DNA of 64,000 bases from Pseudalkalibacillus sp052246725 (GTDB taxonomy: Bacteria; Bacillota; Bacilli; Bacillales; Fictibacillaceae). The stretch lies in NCBI GenBank assembly GCA_052246725.1, contig JBQQCL010000003.1; one strand, 5' to 3'. Position numbers and translations under genes: made by a program. Below the pieces are notes generated by a model. The model was not told the DNA's origin and made no database searches. It worked only from the letters and a program-made list of their open reading frames with translations. Numbering within the stretch: position 1 is the stretch's first letter; the number at the start of each line of letters is the position of its first letter. Positions 6,482-15,179 of the stretch are shown one piece after another.

Positions 6482-8773
6482 TCAGCGGATCACTTTGTAA
6501 TCCATCCATTCCGGGGGAAGGAGCTTTTGATATTTCGGTGTTAGGAAGCGATCGTCAACGAGTACGATCGTACCGTAGTCCTCTTCTGTCCGGATCAATC
6601 TTCCTCCAGCTTGAAGGACCTTATTGATTCCGGGAAACACATACGCATAGTCATAGCCAACCTTCTCGTTTTTGTTGAAATACTCCTTGATGATGTTGCG
6701 TTCAAAATTCAACTGTGGCAGCCCGACTCCAACAACCACGACGCCGTTCAGGCGATCTCCTTTTAAATCGACACCCTCTGAAAAAATGCCGCCCATCACC
6801 GCAAATCCGATCAGTGTCGTGTCCTTTCCTGCTTCAAATTGGGCAAGGAACTCCTCACGCTCCTCTTCAGCCATCCCGCTGTTCTGTACAATCGCATCAT
6901 AACCCCAGTCCTCTTCCTCGAACTGTTCATAAACCATCTGCATATAGGCATATGACGGGAAAAAGAAGAGATAGTTTCCGGGTCGCGTTTCAACGAGATT
7001 TTTCAACATCGTCAATATCGGGGCAACAGAGCGGTCGCGGTCACGGTACCTCGTCGATAACGGCTGGATGAACACGTCGGCATTTTCTTTTGCGAACGGC
7101 GACGGAATCGAAATCGAGTAATCTTCCTCCTCTGCCCCAAGCATATCTTTGAAATAAGGAAGCGGAGATAACGTCGCTGAAAAATAAACCTTCGACCGAT
7201 ACCCTTTTCCGAACTGCTGCAGCAAGTGGGATGGATCAAGACAGAGCATCTTGATGTACACTTCACTTTTTCCATATTCGAGGTACGTCACGTAACGTTC
7301 GTCGTATAATTCTGATATCCGTACGAAGTTTTTCGCGTTGAAATACGTTTCGAGGAGTTGTTCCTGTGCTTCGCTTTCCTTTTGTTCAAGCAACTCTTTT
7401 TCCGCCTCCGTCACGAATGCCTCCAGCAATCCGAGCAAGTCATCCGGAAATTCTTCCAACTCCACCTGCCGTGTGTCTCCGCATTGCTTTTTTAACAGCA
7501 ACAAGTGATCATTAATCGCTTTCGCCGTCTCGAATACGCCTTTGTTTTCCGTCTTAAATGCACGCTTTAATTGCAAATAAGGTGATTTGAAGAGCTCCGC
7601 TGAGAACATTCCCCGAGCCCGATCCACAAGATTGTGCGCTTCATCTACCAGCAGAACCGTCCTTTTTCTCTGCTCATCGACAAAGCGTTTCAGCGAAATC
7701 CGCGGGTCGAAAATGTAATTGTAATCTCCGATGATCATATCAGACGTATAAGCAACATCGAGCGAAAACTCGAATGGGCACAGCTTGTGTTTTCTTGCAT
7801 ATTTTTCAATGGTAGTGCGGTCCATCAACGTTTCGTTCGCTAAAATGTCCATGATCCCATCGTTGACCCGATCGTAATACCTGTCGGCAAACTCACAATA
7901 ATCCTTCTGGCAGATGGTTTTTTCCTTGAAACAAACCTTGTCCTTTGCCGTGATCGTCACAGAGCTCATATGCAGACCCTTGTCCTTCATCAGGGCGAGG
8001 GTCTCCTCCGCTGCGGTGCGGGTGATCGTTTTTGCAGTCAAATAGAAGAATCGCTCGAGATGGCCTTCACCGATCGCTTTTACGGTCGGAAAGATCGTCG
8101 AGACCGTTTTCCCCGTACCAGTCGGTGCATTGGCAAACAGATCTTTTTTATCTGCGATCGATTTATAGACTGCTCCGGCAAACTTCCGTTGACCAGCTCT
8201 GTAATCGTCAAATGGGAAATCCAGCTCTTTTATGCTGTTGTTTCGTTTTTCCTTATTCCCAAGAAGCATCCGTGCAAAGGGCTCGAACTTTTCTACGACA
8301 CTCATTATGTAGCGTTCAAGTTCGCTGTAGGTATAATCTTCGGTGAACTGTTTCTTTTCCTCCGTCTCGACATGAACATACGTCAGCTGGACCTTCATTT
8401 TTTCAAGTTCATGATCACGGGCGTACATATAGGCGTAAAACTTTGCCTGTGCCCAGTGAACGGGATTCGTCTCTTCTGTGATATCAGACAGATCGCCGCG
8501 CGTAGACTTGATTTCATCGATTGTGATCTCATCTCCGTTTTTAAGAAGTCCGTCACATCTTCCATCCACGACAAAAGAGAGCCCTTTGAACTCGATCTGC
8601 GTTTTCAGATAGACTTCTCTTTGGTCGGACTCTGCATAGGTCTTTTGAATTTTTTGATGTGCAATTGTTCCGTCGGTCATCGAACTCGAAGAGCGGAAAC
8701 GGTTATCGATACTGCCGCTCCGATACACATATTCAACCAATGGCCTGACGGATAGCCGGACCTCTTTAGACAT
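6482..8773 (-). CDS. DinG/XPD-type ATP-dependent DNA helicase with N-terminal PD-(D/E)XK nuclease-like domain
   Basis: Superfamily 2 helicase of the Rad3/XPD/DinG group, expected to act 5'-3' in DNA repair or recombination. Residues 1-180 look like a RecB/Cas4-type nuclease fold: VDGRCDGLLKNG, then IDEIKSTRG (the D..ExK pair) and QAKFYAYMYA. Walker A PTGTGKT is at about residue 217-223 and the DEAH box (LLVDEAHNLVD) near 376. Four cysteines between them (VCFKEKTICQKDYC and KLCPFEF) fit the iron-sulfur cluster of XPD helicases. The C-terminal half has GGIFSEGVDLKGD and QAGGRLIRTEEDYG (motif VI). The 763-residue length fits nuclease-helicase fusions of Firmicutes. The start is the ATG at 8773. 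Confidence 0.9.
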   Translation of the reverse strand: MSKEVRLSVRPLVEYVYRSGSIDNRFRSSSSMTDGTIAHQKIQKTYAESDQREVYLKTQIEFKGLSFVVDGRCDGLLKNGDEITIDEIKSTRGDLSDITEETNPVHWAQAKFYAYMYARDHELEKMKVQLTYVHVETEEKKQFTEDYTYSELERYIMSVVEKFEPFARMLLGNKEKRNNSIKELDFPFDDYRAGQRKFAGAVYKSIADKKDLFANAPTGTGKTVSTIFPTVKAIGEGHLERFFYLTAKTITRTAAEETLALMKDKGLHMSSVTITAKDKVCFKEKTICQKDYCEFADRYYDRVNDGIMDILANETLMDRTTIEKYARKHKLCPFEFSLDVAYTSDMIIGDYNYIFDPRISLKRFVDEQRKRTVLLVDEAHNLVDRARGMFSAELFKSPYLQLKRAFKTENKGVFETAKAINDHLLLLKKQCGDTRQVELEEFPDDLLGLLEAFVTEAEKELLEQKESEAQEQLLETYFNAKNFVRISELYDERYVTYLEYGKSEVYIKMLCLDPSHLLQQFGKGYRSKVYFSATLSPLPYFKDMLGAEEEDYSISIPSPFAKENADVFIQPLSTRYRDRDRSVAPILTMLKNLVETRPGNYLFFFPSYAYMQMVYEQFEEEDWGYDAIVQNSGMAEEEREEFLAQFEAGKDTTLIGFAVMGGIFSEGVDLKGDRLNGVVVVGVGLPQLNFERNIIKEYFNKNEKVGYDYAYVFPGINKVLQAGGRLIRTEEDYGTIVLVDDRFLTPKYQKLLPPEWMDYKVIR

Positions 8774-9022
8774 GTAATCACCTGATCTAACTCTTTTTTC
8801 AATATAGCGCTACCCTTAGTTTACTTGAAAACACACGTTCGTAAAAGGGGGAAATGAATTAACGGACACCACAGCCGTTATTTGTGAAAAATACAGTTGT
8901 TTTTCTATGATTTCAGGTAAATAAGGTCTCTCGTGTACGTTAAAGTCAGCAGGATGTCTCGGGCGATCTGCGGATTCCTCGCTTGGTCCGCCAGGATTCC
9001 ACAGAAGCGTCGCTTAAAAACT
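8774..9022. other. Intergenic gap without a supported gene
   Basis: About 250 bases upstream of the helicase. It includes GGACACCACAGCCGTTATTTG (8861-8881 region), which resembles one arm of the inverted repeat at 30213-30294, and a GC-richer stretch with TCCGCCAGG blocks that may be a degenerate repeat. No convincing open frame with a ribosome site was found. Confidence 0.5.
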
Positions 9023-9059
9023 AAAAAAGACTAAGTGTATAACCCCTATATACACCTAG
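9023..9059 (-). terminator. Terminator after the 62-codon gene at 9082
   Basis: CTAAGTGTATA pairs with TATACACCTAG (one mismatch), followed on the minus strand by TCTTTTTTAG. Confidence 0.75.
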
Positions 9060-9081
9060 ACTTTCATCCGCCCTATGGTTG

Positions 9082-9273
9082 CTATATGAACGTCGGCCCG
9101 TCATAACAATGCGGACAATGTTTATATCCTTTGCCTTTCAACAGTTCAACCTTTTCAGCCTTCTTTTCACCCGATCTTTCTTTCAGTGGGATCTGAGGGA
9201 GGTCGCATTTATCGCCAACGTATGCACTGCGATGAATTTTTTTATGTTTGTGATCGATTAAGAATTTAGCCAT
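9082..9273 (-). CDS. Small Cys/His-containing hypothetical protein, 63 aa
   Basis: The chosen ATG at 9273 (MAKFLIDHKHKKIHRSAYVG) follows GGAAGGGGG with a seven-base gap; the open frame extends upstream without a ribosome site. The protein is basic and has a single Cys in GDKC, a C-terminal HCPHC and several His in HKHKKIHR, a pattern that could bind zinc. It has no signal peptide or membrane helix. It has its own terminator. I do not recognise the family; short proteins beginning like this are, from memory, seen in other Bacillaceae. Confidence 0.75.
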   Translation of the reverse strand: MAKFLIDHKHKKIHRSAYVGDKCDLPQIPLKERSGEKKAEKVELLKGKGYKHCPHCYDGPTFI

Positions 9274-9383
9274 TATATCCCCCTTCCGGATAGTGAAAAA
9301 TCTACCCTGTTGAATTCTTCTCATGAAGTTTATTCATTGTGCTCAAACCCAATCACTCCCTTCCAAAAGAATTTTTTAGACGC

Positions 9384-9419
9384 AAAAAAGCCGAAAAGGA
9401 ACATCTCCTCTTCGGCTTA
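9384..9419 (-). terminator. Terminator of the mpsC-like gene
   Basis: On the minus strand AGCCGAAGAGG...CCTTTTCGGCT is followed by six T; it lies about 40 bases after the stop at 9456. Confidence 0.85.
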
Positions 9420-9455
9420 TGTCTAGCTCTAATGTCTAGCTCATTTCCACCTACT

Positions 9456-10181
9456 CTATGAATTTGGGTTGACGATCATCACAAGAAAACTGCGATCGAT
9501 ATCAAAATCCCAATCTATGAATACTTCAGCTATTTCGCCTTCTATGTGCGAATTGATTTGATCCAAATTCAGCATGCTCTTTTCAAGTTTCCCTTTTGCG
9601 TTCCGAAGGGCTTCTTCATTCCCATCGCGGATCAACTGTTTCTCGATTTCAACTAGAATTCCGTCACGTACGACGATGAGCGTCCGCGAATTGATACGGG
9701 TCGATCTGATGGCTGCTGGTTCTTTTTCGACCTTTTCGCTCATCCGAATGACTGCATCATGCACTTCATTTTTTCCGAAATAAGCAGCATCTACATCGAT
9801 CGGACCTGACCCTACACCCAAGAAGACGCCTGATTGGTTTTCAAGCGACCAATCATAATACAAATTCTCGATTTCAAGCTTCGTAATCAGTTTGATGTAG
9901 GCTCTGATCTCCGCACTAATCGTATCCATCAAGAAACTACGCGTCTTTTCGACTGTCTTCTGCTGATTCCCGCTGTATAGGACACGTTCCATCGGAGACA
10001 AAAAGTCCTTTACATAAATCACGACAAATGAATCTGAAATCGAGACGTAAACAGATCCTGGTCCCTTACCAAAATTATCACGAAGCACTTTTCCAACGTA
10101 ACTGGAAATCTCACTTTGTTTTTCATTGATATCCAATGTATGTGTTTGTTCATCTGAAGACGGAAGCTTCATATCCTCCAT
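9456..10181 (-). CDS. DUF2294 / MpsC-family protein with two tandem domains
   Basis: DUF2294 proteins are called MpsC and linked to a Na-translocating membrane potential system; biochemical evidence is thin. Two copies of the domain are visible: about residues 20-120 (LRDNFGKGPGSVYVSISDSFVVIYVKD.. ) and 130-240 (INSRTLIVVRDG..TLxEKQLI, VFIDWDFDIDRSFLVMIVNP). Both end in a strand with a Trp-Asp pair. No membrane helix. The start is uncertain: ATGs at 10181 and 10172 both have poorly spaced purine tracts (GGAGG only two bases from the latter). It lies directly downstream of, and on the same strand as, the KinB-like kinase, about 170 bases away. Confidence 0.8.
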   Translation of the reverse strand: MEDMKLPSSDEQTHTLDINEKQSEISSYVGKVLRDNFGKGPGSVYVSISDSFVVIYVKDFLSPMERVLYSGNQQKTVEKTRSFLMDTISAEIRAYIKLITKLEIENLYYDWSLENQSGVFLGVGSGPIDVDAAYFGKNEVHDAVIRMSEKVEKEPAAIRSTRINSRTLIVVRDGILVEIEKQLIRDGNEEALRNAKGKLEKSMLNLDQINSHIEGEIAEVFIDWDFDIDRSFLVMIVNPNS

Positions 10182-10352
10182 CCTTTCTATAGTGTAATGG
10201 CTAAGTGCAGATTTGAAAAGCGTTGAGGACAAATTTATGAAAAGTCCGTACATAGTACTCTCAATTCTCGCTTTTTCACCAAATCATGCAGCTGATAACC
10301 GGGACTTTCTACATACATTAGTTACCCTGTTTTTTACAATCAGAAACCATCT

Positions 10353-11615
10353 TTATTGGACATTCAGTTTCGGACTCTCGATTGGAAGACAGACCGTCAC
10401 TTCAGTACCGACATCCAGTTCGCTTTTGTAGCTCACTTTTCCGTCCATCGATTGGATGATTCTAAGTGAAACAGTCGTTCCGAGACCTGTTCCTTTATCT
10501 TTAGTCGTATAAAATAAGGTTCCAATCCGATCCAGCTGATCCTTATCCATGCCTCTCCCCGTATCGGTCACTTTTACAATCGCAAAGTTTCCAGAGGGCT
10601 TCACCCCAATTGTCACTGTATCCCCTTCACCTGTCGCTTCGATCGCATTTTTGACAAAGTTCACCAGGGCTTGCTTCAGCTGGTTACGATCGGTTTTTAT
10701 AAGGCAATTGGAGTCGAATTCATTTACGAGCTCGACACCATGCTTGACTGCAAGACCTTCCATCAAAAACATCACTTCATAAATGACATCAGATAAGCGG
10801 AACGTTTCGATTTTCTTGAATTCAGGTTTTGCAAAATTCAAGTAATCATTGATGATCGCCTCGGCTCGTCCCAGCTCACTCAGGACAAGTGGTATGTACT
10901 CATAGCCGTCGCCTTTCTTTTCGGATTTCATCATTTGAAGAAATCCTTTGACCACTGTGAGCGGATTGCGGACCTCGTGAGCGATCGAGGCTGCTAGTTC
11001 ACCGAGCGTATTCAATTTTTCAGAACGTTGGATTTCTTGTTTCATGATATGGCGCTCGATGACCATTTCGTTCATCATAGCAGCAAAACCGATTCCAATG
11101 ATCTGGATGGCGCCGAACAGGAAAATGTTTATAAGAATCTCCTGATTGCTAGAAAACCCTTGGACACTCATGAATGTCAATAGGATGCCAAGCATCACGA
11201 AAGCAGGCCAAGTACCGATGAGAATCGCCATCCTGACCCGTTTCTTAGGTTTATAATTCATGAATTTTTTTGTAAAAAGGAATGGAAGGAGCGCTGCAGT
11301 TAGTACGCTTATGTAACCGAACAACAATGCATCTCCACCGAGGAATGTCCTTGTAAGTAAGATAAAACCCAAAACGATTCCACCAGAAATCGGCCCGCCA
11401 TATAAGCATGCCAAGACGAGCGGAACATAACGAAAATCCCAATAAAGCCCATAGTCGTAATGTGCGAAAACCAAACAAAGAAGCGCCGCAACACCATGTA
11501 ATAGTCCATAACAGTATGGAGATTGATCAATGCGACGTTTTTGGAACAGAACACCATATATAAGAACAGGAGCAAGGAAAATTAAAACATGCAGCAATAG
11601 CTTTTCAGCAAGCAT
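10353..11615 (-). CDS. Membrane sensor histidine kinase, KinB-like
   Basis: Inner-membrane histidine kinase, probably feeding the Spo0 phosphorelay. Residues 1-190 contain six hydrophobic spans (LLLHVLIFLAPVLIYGVLF first), the 5TM-type sensor without a large external loop. The dimerisation box is IAHEVRNPLTVVKGFL with the phospho-acceptor His at about residue 213. The ATPase domain has NFVKNAIEA (N box), DTGRGM (G1), FYTTKDKGTGLGT (F/G2). Length 420 matches B. subtilis KinB (about 430). GGAGG stands five bases before the ATG. No response regulator is adjacent, as expected for phosphorelay kinases. Role in sporulation is inferred from architecture. Confidence 0.85.
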   Translation of the reverse strand: MLAEKLLLHVLIFLAPVLIYGVLFQKRRIDQSPYCYGLLHGVAALLCLVFAHYDYGLYWDFRYVPLVLACLYGGPISGGIVLGFILLTRTFLGGDALLFGYISVLTAALLPFLFTKKFMNYKPKKRVRMAILIGTWPAFVMLGILLTFMSVQGFSSNQEILINIFLFGAIQIIGIGFAAMMNEMVIERHIMKQEIQRSEKLNTLGELAASIAHEVRNPLTVVKGFLQMMKSEKKGDGYEYIPLVLSELGRAEAIINDYLNFAKPEFKKIETFRLSDVIYEVMFLMEGLAVKHGVELVNEFDSNCLIKTDRNQLKQALVNFVKNAIEATGEGDTVTIGVKPSGNFAIVKVTDTGRGMDKDQLDRIGTLFYTTKDKGTGLGTTVSLRIIQSMDGKVSYKSELDVGTEVTVCLPIESPKLNVQ

Positions 11616-11748
11616 TTATACCTCCAAAGATAATCAGGACATCCATACTAATAATACGACACACAAAATAGTTTTCCTCTACAATCCAAAAAACATTTAC
11701 ATTATTTTGAAAGAAAACCACGAAAAACGACCCAAATAACCCGCTGCG

Positions 11749-11860
11749 GGTGCCTGGAACCGTCGCGAACTCCTTCTCCCCCAACGCTTCTGGAATGGTG
11801 CCTGTCACCGTCGCGAACTCCCTCTCCCCCAACGCTTTTGGAATGGTGCCTGGCACCGAT
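11749..11860. repeat. 48-bp-period GGTGCCTGGCACC array, locus A (3 palindromes)
   Basis: Palindromic cores begin at 11749, 11797 and 11845, exactly 48 bases apart. The linker reads CTCCTTCTCCCCCAACG, then CTTCTGGAAT before the next core. Only the last core is the perfect GGTGCCTGGCACC; the first two have one change. The array lies between the kinase gene promoter region and a minus-strand terminator. Confidence 0.9.
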
Positions 11861-11875
11861 GTTCTTCTATATACA

Positions 11876-11912
11876 AATAAAAAGTACCAGCAGGGTGAGT
11901 GCTGGTACTCTT
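11876..11912 (-). terminator. Terminator of the Asn-rich small protein gene
   Basis: Perfect 10-bp stem AGTACCAGCA / TGCTGGTACT followed on the minus strand by TTTTTATTT. Confidence 0.85.
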
Positions 11913-11926
11913 ATTTAGTGCTATGA

Positions 11927-12139
11927 TTAGCAATTTCCATTGCCATTGCCGTCATCTTCTGCGCCACCGATCGCATCAAGCAGACGCTCAATATCGACAC
12001 CAGTTGCTGCAAAAGCAATCGCTTTATCACGCTTAGCTTTAGCAAATGCTACTGAACGCTTTTGTTCTTCATTATTGTTACCATTTTGTGCACCCATGAC
12101 AGCATTGTTATTGCCATTGTTATTATTAAAGAATCCCAT
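11927..12139 (-). CDS. Asn-rich small protein, 70 aa
   Basis: The N-terminus (MGFFNNNNGNNNAVMGAQNG) is dominated by Asn and Gly, the middle (RSVAFAKAKRDKAIAFAATG) is an Ala/Lys helix, and the end is acidic, then GNGNGNC with a terminal Cys. AAGGAGGTG lies six bases before the ATG and a strong terminator follows. Low-complexity Asn/Gly proteins with a terminal Cys are common among Bacillus spore-surface proteins, but this is only a resemblance. It is one of two small low-complexity genes in tandem (next at 12457). Confidence 0.75.
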   Translation of the reverse strand: MGFFNNNNGNNNAVMGAQNGNNNEEQKRSVAFAKAKRDKAIAFAATGVDIERLLDAIGGAEDDGNGNGNC

Positions 12140-12172
12140 ATTTTCACCTCCTTAAAAATAGAAAGTGTTAGA

Positions 12173-12213
12173 GTGTACAAGGTGAAGTCCGCGTATTCAT
12201 CCACCCTGTACAC
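12173..12213 (-). promoter_or_regulatory. Inverted repeat in the leader of the Asn-rich gene
   Basis: GTGTACAAGGTG pairs with CCACCCTGTACAC across a 15-base loop, ending 34 bases upstream of the ATG at 12139. It could be an operator or a leader hairpin; no T tract follows on the minus strand. Confidence 0.5.
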
Positions 12214-12456
12214 CTGTTTACGACAGCATTGCAGCCGCAAATTTTCATACATCGATTACTTCCTTGACCGAAACCAGGATCACTGTCTTCAATAGGAAAA
12301 ACAGCGCTTGTCCGACTCTAGTAAAAAAATTCTATTGATTCAATTACATAACGGATGAGGTGCAAAACCAGCCTTTCTTTTCATGAATATAGAACTCGAT
12401 TACTAGAGAAAACGAAACGCAGATTCAACGAAAACTTTCACGAGGTCAATCTCAGG

Positions 12457-12717
12457 CTATGGAAATACAATAGGGGGAGGTGGTGTAAGTGTTCGGATCG
12501 GTAATCGATATTCTTCGAAAACGTTGTTGATGGCAGTCGCTATCGCTGTTGCCGTTGGGTCATCTCCAATTGCAACAGATAAGGCAGCTGCTAAGTCTTT
12601 TTCTCGAATCGCGACTGCTGCAGCAGGTGACCCACCTTCTTTCAAAGCTGCCATTGCTGCGTCAACAGCAGCATCGATTGCTGCTCTTATTTCTTTTTCA
12701 CGATTTTCAAGACTCAT
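12457..12717 (-). CDS. Ala-rich small acidic protein, 86 aa
   Basis: MSLENREKEIRAAIDAAVDA opens a strongly alanine-rich helical protein with paired Ala-Ala-Ala blocks and Asp/Glu spacing; the C-terminus ends in a proline stretch (TPPPPIVFP). No signal peptide or membrane span. AAAGGAGG stands nine bases before the ATG. About 320 bases separate it from the Asn-rich gene downstream. I do not recognise it. Its composition resembles neither neighbouring gene, and it may be sporulation-related by company only. Confidence 0.7.
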   Translation of the reverse strand: MSLENREKEIRAAIDAAVDAAMAALKEGGSPAAAVAIREKDLAAALSVAIGDDPTATAIATAINNVFEEYRLPIRTLTPPPPIVFP

Positions 12718-12955
12718 TTTTATTTAGCCTCCTTTTTACTAGGAGTAATACTAGTATATTGAGATTAGAAGATTCCGTAACGGTCAATTGACTAGATTCA
12801 TAGAAAATTTTCATAGACATAAATGGATTTTTCACTTTATTAGAAAGTCCTAAAAGGAATTTCACGAGATTCATGCAGGAAAACGATCCAGGCAAGACCT
12901 TGAATCGAGCAACAAGTAACGAGCCTTGCGAATCGCCCGAGGAAAAAAGAGACAA

Positions 12956-12995
12956 GTAAAAAGCCTTACCCGTAATGGATAAGACCTTTTGAAAA
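12956..12995 (-). terminator. Possible terminator after the subtilisin gene
   Basis: AAAAGCCTTACCC (12958 onward) pairs with GGATAAGACCTTTT with one bulge; on the minus strand the T run after the stem is short. Confidence 0.5.
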
Positions 12996-13014
12996 AATAG
13001 ATCAAGCTTGTATT

Positions 13015-14220
13015 CTAGTATCTTACAGCATCATAAGAGTTGATTCTTCCATGTGCGAAATAATAACCTGTACCGCTGATGTTGTCAGCTGTATTCTCGA
13101 TTGCCGCACGGATTTGCGAATTGCTTCGACCTTGTCCTGCCAATAAACCTGCAAGACCCGCAACATGTGGTGATGCCATTGACGTACCAGACATATAAAC
13201 ATAACCGTTGTTCGGATATGTAGACGCAATATCCACACCAGGTGCTGCTACATCTACCCAAGATCCATAATTGGAGAAGGAAGCTAAGTTGTCATAACGG
13301 TCAACAGCTGCAACCGCGATGACATTCGCATAAGAAGCCGGCTCAAAAGTCGTGCTCACGCCATCGTTACCTGCCGCAGCAATAATCACAGAGCCTCTGT
13401 TCCAAGCATAGTTGACCGCATCTTCAAGCGTTTGCGTATCACAGTTACAACCCAATGATAGATTGATAACCTCAGCACCAGCATCTGCTGCATAACGGAT
13501 TCCGTCAGCAATGTTTGCTAATGAACCACTTCCATTTGCATCTAAAACTCGTACAGCAAGAATGTCCGTGTTTGGTGCCATACCTGCTACGCCTTGTGCA
13601 TTGTTCGTTTCAGCCGCAGCAGTTCCTGCAACGTGCGTACCATGACCGTTCAAATCCCTCGGCGTCCAGTCACGATCGACGAAATCGTATCCGCGGATCG
13701 TTTTACTATCCAAGTCGGGGTGGTTGTAATCGACACCAGTATCCAGGACAGCGATCTCTTGACTGCTGCTTCCTCTGGCAATATCCCATGCCTGTGGTGT
13801 ATCTGTATTCTGCGGTCCGTATTGGTAGCCGCTATAATACGTATCGTTTGGCGTCCAATTCACCTTGAACGTGTAGTTCGGCTCAGCATATTCAACATTC
13901 GGGTTGTTTTCAAGAGCTTTGACAGCTGCTTCGACGTTTCCAACTTTCAATACTTTAAAATCGGATTTAACAGCATCTTCATCAGCAACTTCTTTAGCTC
14001 CGATTTTACTCAATGCACTGCTTTGAGCTGATTTTGCAGCCTTCTCTTTGAACTTGACGAGTACTTCACCTTTTACATACTTTCCTGCTTCATCAGAGAC
14101 ATTGACGACATTCGACTTTTCTGGCGCTTCCAGCTGATCACTGACTGCAGCCTCCCCTACCATTGGAAAGAGTGCCATTGACGCAGCGAGTGACAGTGTA
14201 GCTAACTTTTTGAATTTCAT
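13015..14220 (-). CDS. Secreted subtilisin-family alkaline serine protease (thermitase/Ak.1 type)
   Basis: Exported S8 peptidase made as a pre-pro-protein. ATG 14220 has GGGAGG eight bases upstream; an upstream in-frame ATG (14253) lacks a ribosome site. Signal peptide MKFKKLATLSLAASMALFPM..GEAA, then an inhibitor-I9-like propeptide to about residue 115, then the catalytic domain: Asp in IAVLDTGVDYNHPDL, His in NGHGTHVAGT, Ser in GTSMASPHVAGLAGLL. The segment SLGCNCDTQTL has a Cys-x-Cys pair; in Bacillus Ak.1 protease the equivalent Cys-Glu-Cys forms a tight disulfide near the substrate cleft, and the surrounding sequence is also close to Ak.1. Mature enzyme about 280 residues. Stand-alone gene. 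Confidence 0.95.
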   Translation of the reverse strand: MKFKKLATLSLAASMALFPMVGEAAVSDQLEAPEKSNVVNVSDEAGKYVKGEVLVKFKEKAAKSAQSSALSKIGAKEVADEDAVKSDFKVLKVGNVEAAVKALENNPNVEYAEPNYTFKVNWTPNDTYYSGYQYGPQNTDTPQAWDIARGSSSQEIAVLDTGVDYNHPDLDSKTIRGYDFVDRDWTPRDLNGHGTHVAGTAAAETNNAQGVAGMAPNTDILAVRVLDANGSGSLANIADGIRYAADAGAEVINLSLGCNCDTQTLEDAVNYAWNRGSVIIAAAGNDGVSTTFEPASYANVIAVAAVDRYDNLASFSNYGSWVDVAAPGVDIASTYPNNGYVYMSGTSMASPHVAGLAGLLAGQGRSNSQIRAAIENTADNISGTGYYFAHGRINSYDAVRY

Positions 14221-14476
14221 CCTATTCCTCCCTAAAAAAGTATTCATAAACAAATTCAGTCAAAATGTGTAAAATCCTGCGAAACCGCTATTGGGAAATA
14301 CCAAGTAATTTTAGTGGTAAAATCGGGGTCCTTCCGGGTCTTTTTTCCCAATATAAAAAGATTAGTTGCTACTGAAAACCAACTAATGTAAAAAAAGTTT
14401 GGAAACTCTCCTTTTGAGCATAATTTGATTTATAATCTAGATAAGGATATTTATGGGAAGACAGGGGGTGTGATAT

Positions 14477-15175
14477 TTGAAGGCATTAAAAAGAGTCGGT
14501 CTCATTTCAGGAATCATAATCATTGGTATTCTTTCTTTCGCCCTCTTTTTCAGAGACGGAATCATTCTGGATTCTCTTGGTGTACATTTTGATCATCCTT
14601 TTTCTAAAACGCTTGTGGTACCACAAAGTCATTCCGCCGTGGATGCAAATAATAATGGCGTAGAAGACGCGATCGATATCGTGAATGCTGCCCGGAAAGA
14701 AGTTGAACAGCGTACAAAATATAAAAGTGCGTATTATGCAGGAGGTTACCCGCCAGAGGATGAAGGTGTGTGTACAGATGTGATTTGGCGTGGGTTAGTC
14801 GGGGCGGGTATCCCATTAAAAGAACTGATGGACGAGGATATTGCTGATCATACAGATCTATATCCAAGGGTGAATAACGCCCCAGACCCGAATATTGATT
14901 TTCGCAGAGTGCCGAATCAATTCGTCTACTTCGAACGTTTTGCAGAATCGTTGACGACAGAACTGATACCAGGTGATATTGAGAACTTGAAGCAGTGGCA
15001 GCCGGGTGATATCGTCTTATTCCTGGATGGATTCCACCATGTCGCCATCATTTCCGACAAACGTGCAAAAGACGGTACACCTTATGTCATCCACAACAAC
15101 CAACCTTTTGCAGCTGAAGTAAAGCTCTCTTCCTTCAGAACACCGATCGCCGGACACTATAGATGGAAATACTAA
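14477..15175 (+). CDS. DUF1287 protein, membrane-anchored or exported
   Basis: DUF1287 proteins share an NlpC/P60-like papain fold and are suspected cell-wall amidases or peptidases. The TTG start at 14477 is supported by GGGGGTG seven bases upstream. Residues 8-28 (GLISGIIIIGILSFALFF) form a signal anchor. The domain begins about residue 65 (IVNAARKEVEQ). The candidate Cys is in EGVCTDVIWRGL, the His in FHHVAIISD and a later HNN. Length 232 is usual. A 48-bp repeat array starts about 16 bases after the stop. Enzymatic role is inference from fold. Confidence 0.85.
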   Translation: MKALKRVGLISGIIIIGILSFALFFRDGIILDSLGVHFDHPFSKTLVVPQSHSAVDANNNGVEDAIDIVNAARKEVEQRTKYKSAYYAGGYPPEDEGVCTDVIWRGLVGAGIPLKELMDEDIADHTDLYPRVNNAPDPNIDFRRVPNQFVYFERFAESLTTELIPGDIENLKQWQPGDIVLFLDGFHHVAIISDKRAKDGTPYVIHNNQPFAAEVKLSSFRTPIAGHYRWKY

Positions 15176-15179
15176 CGGT

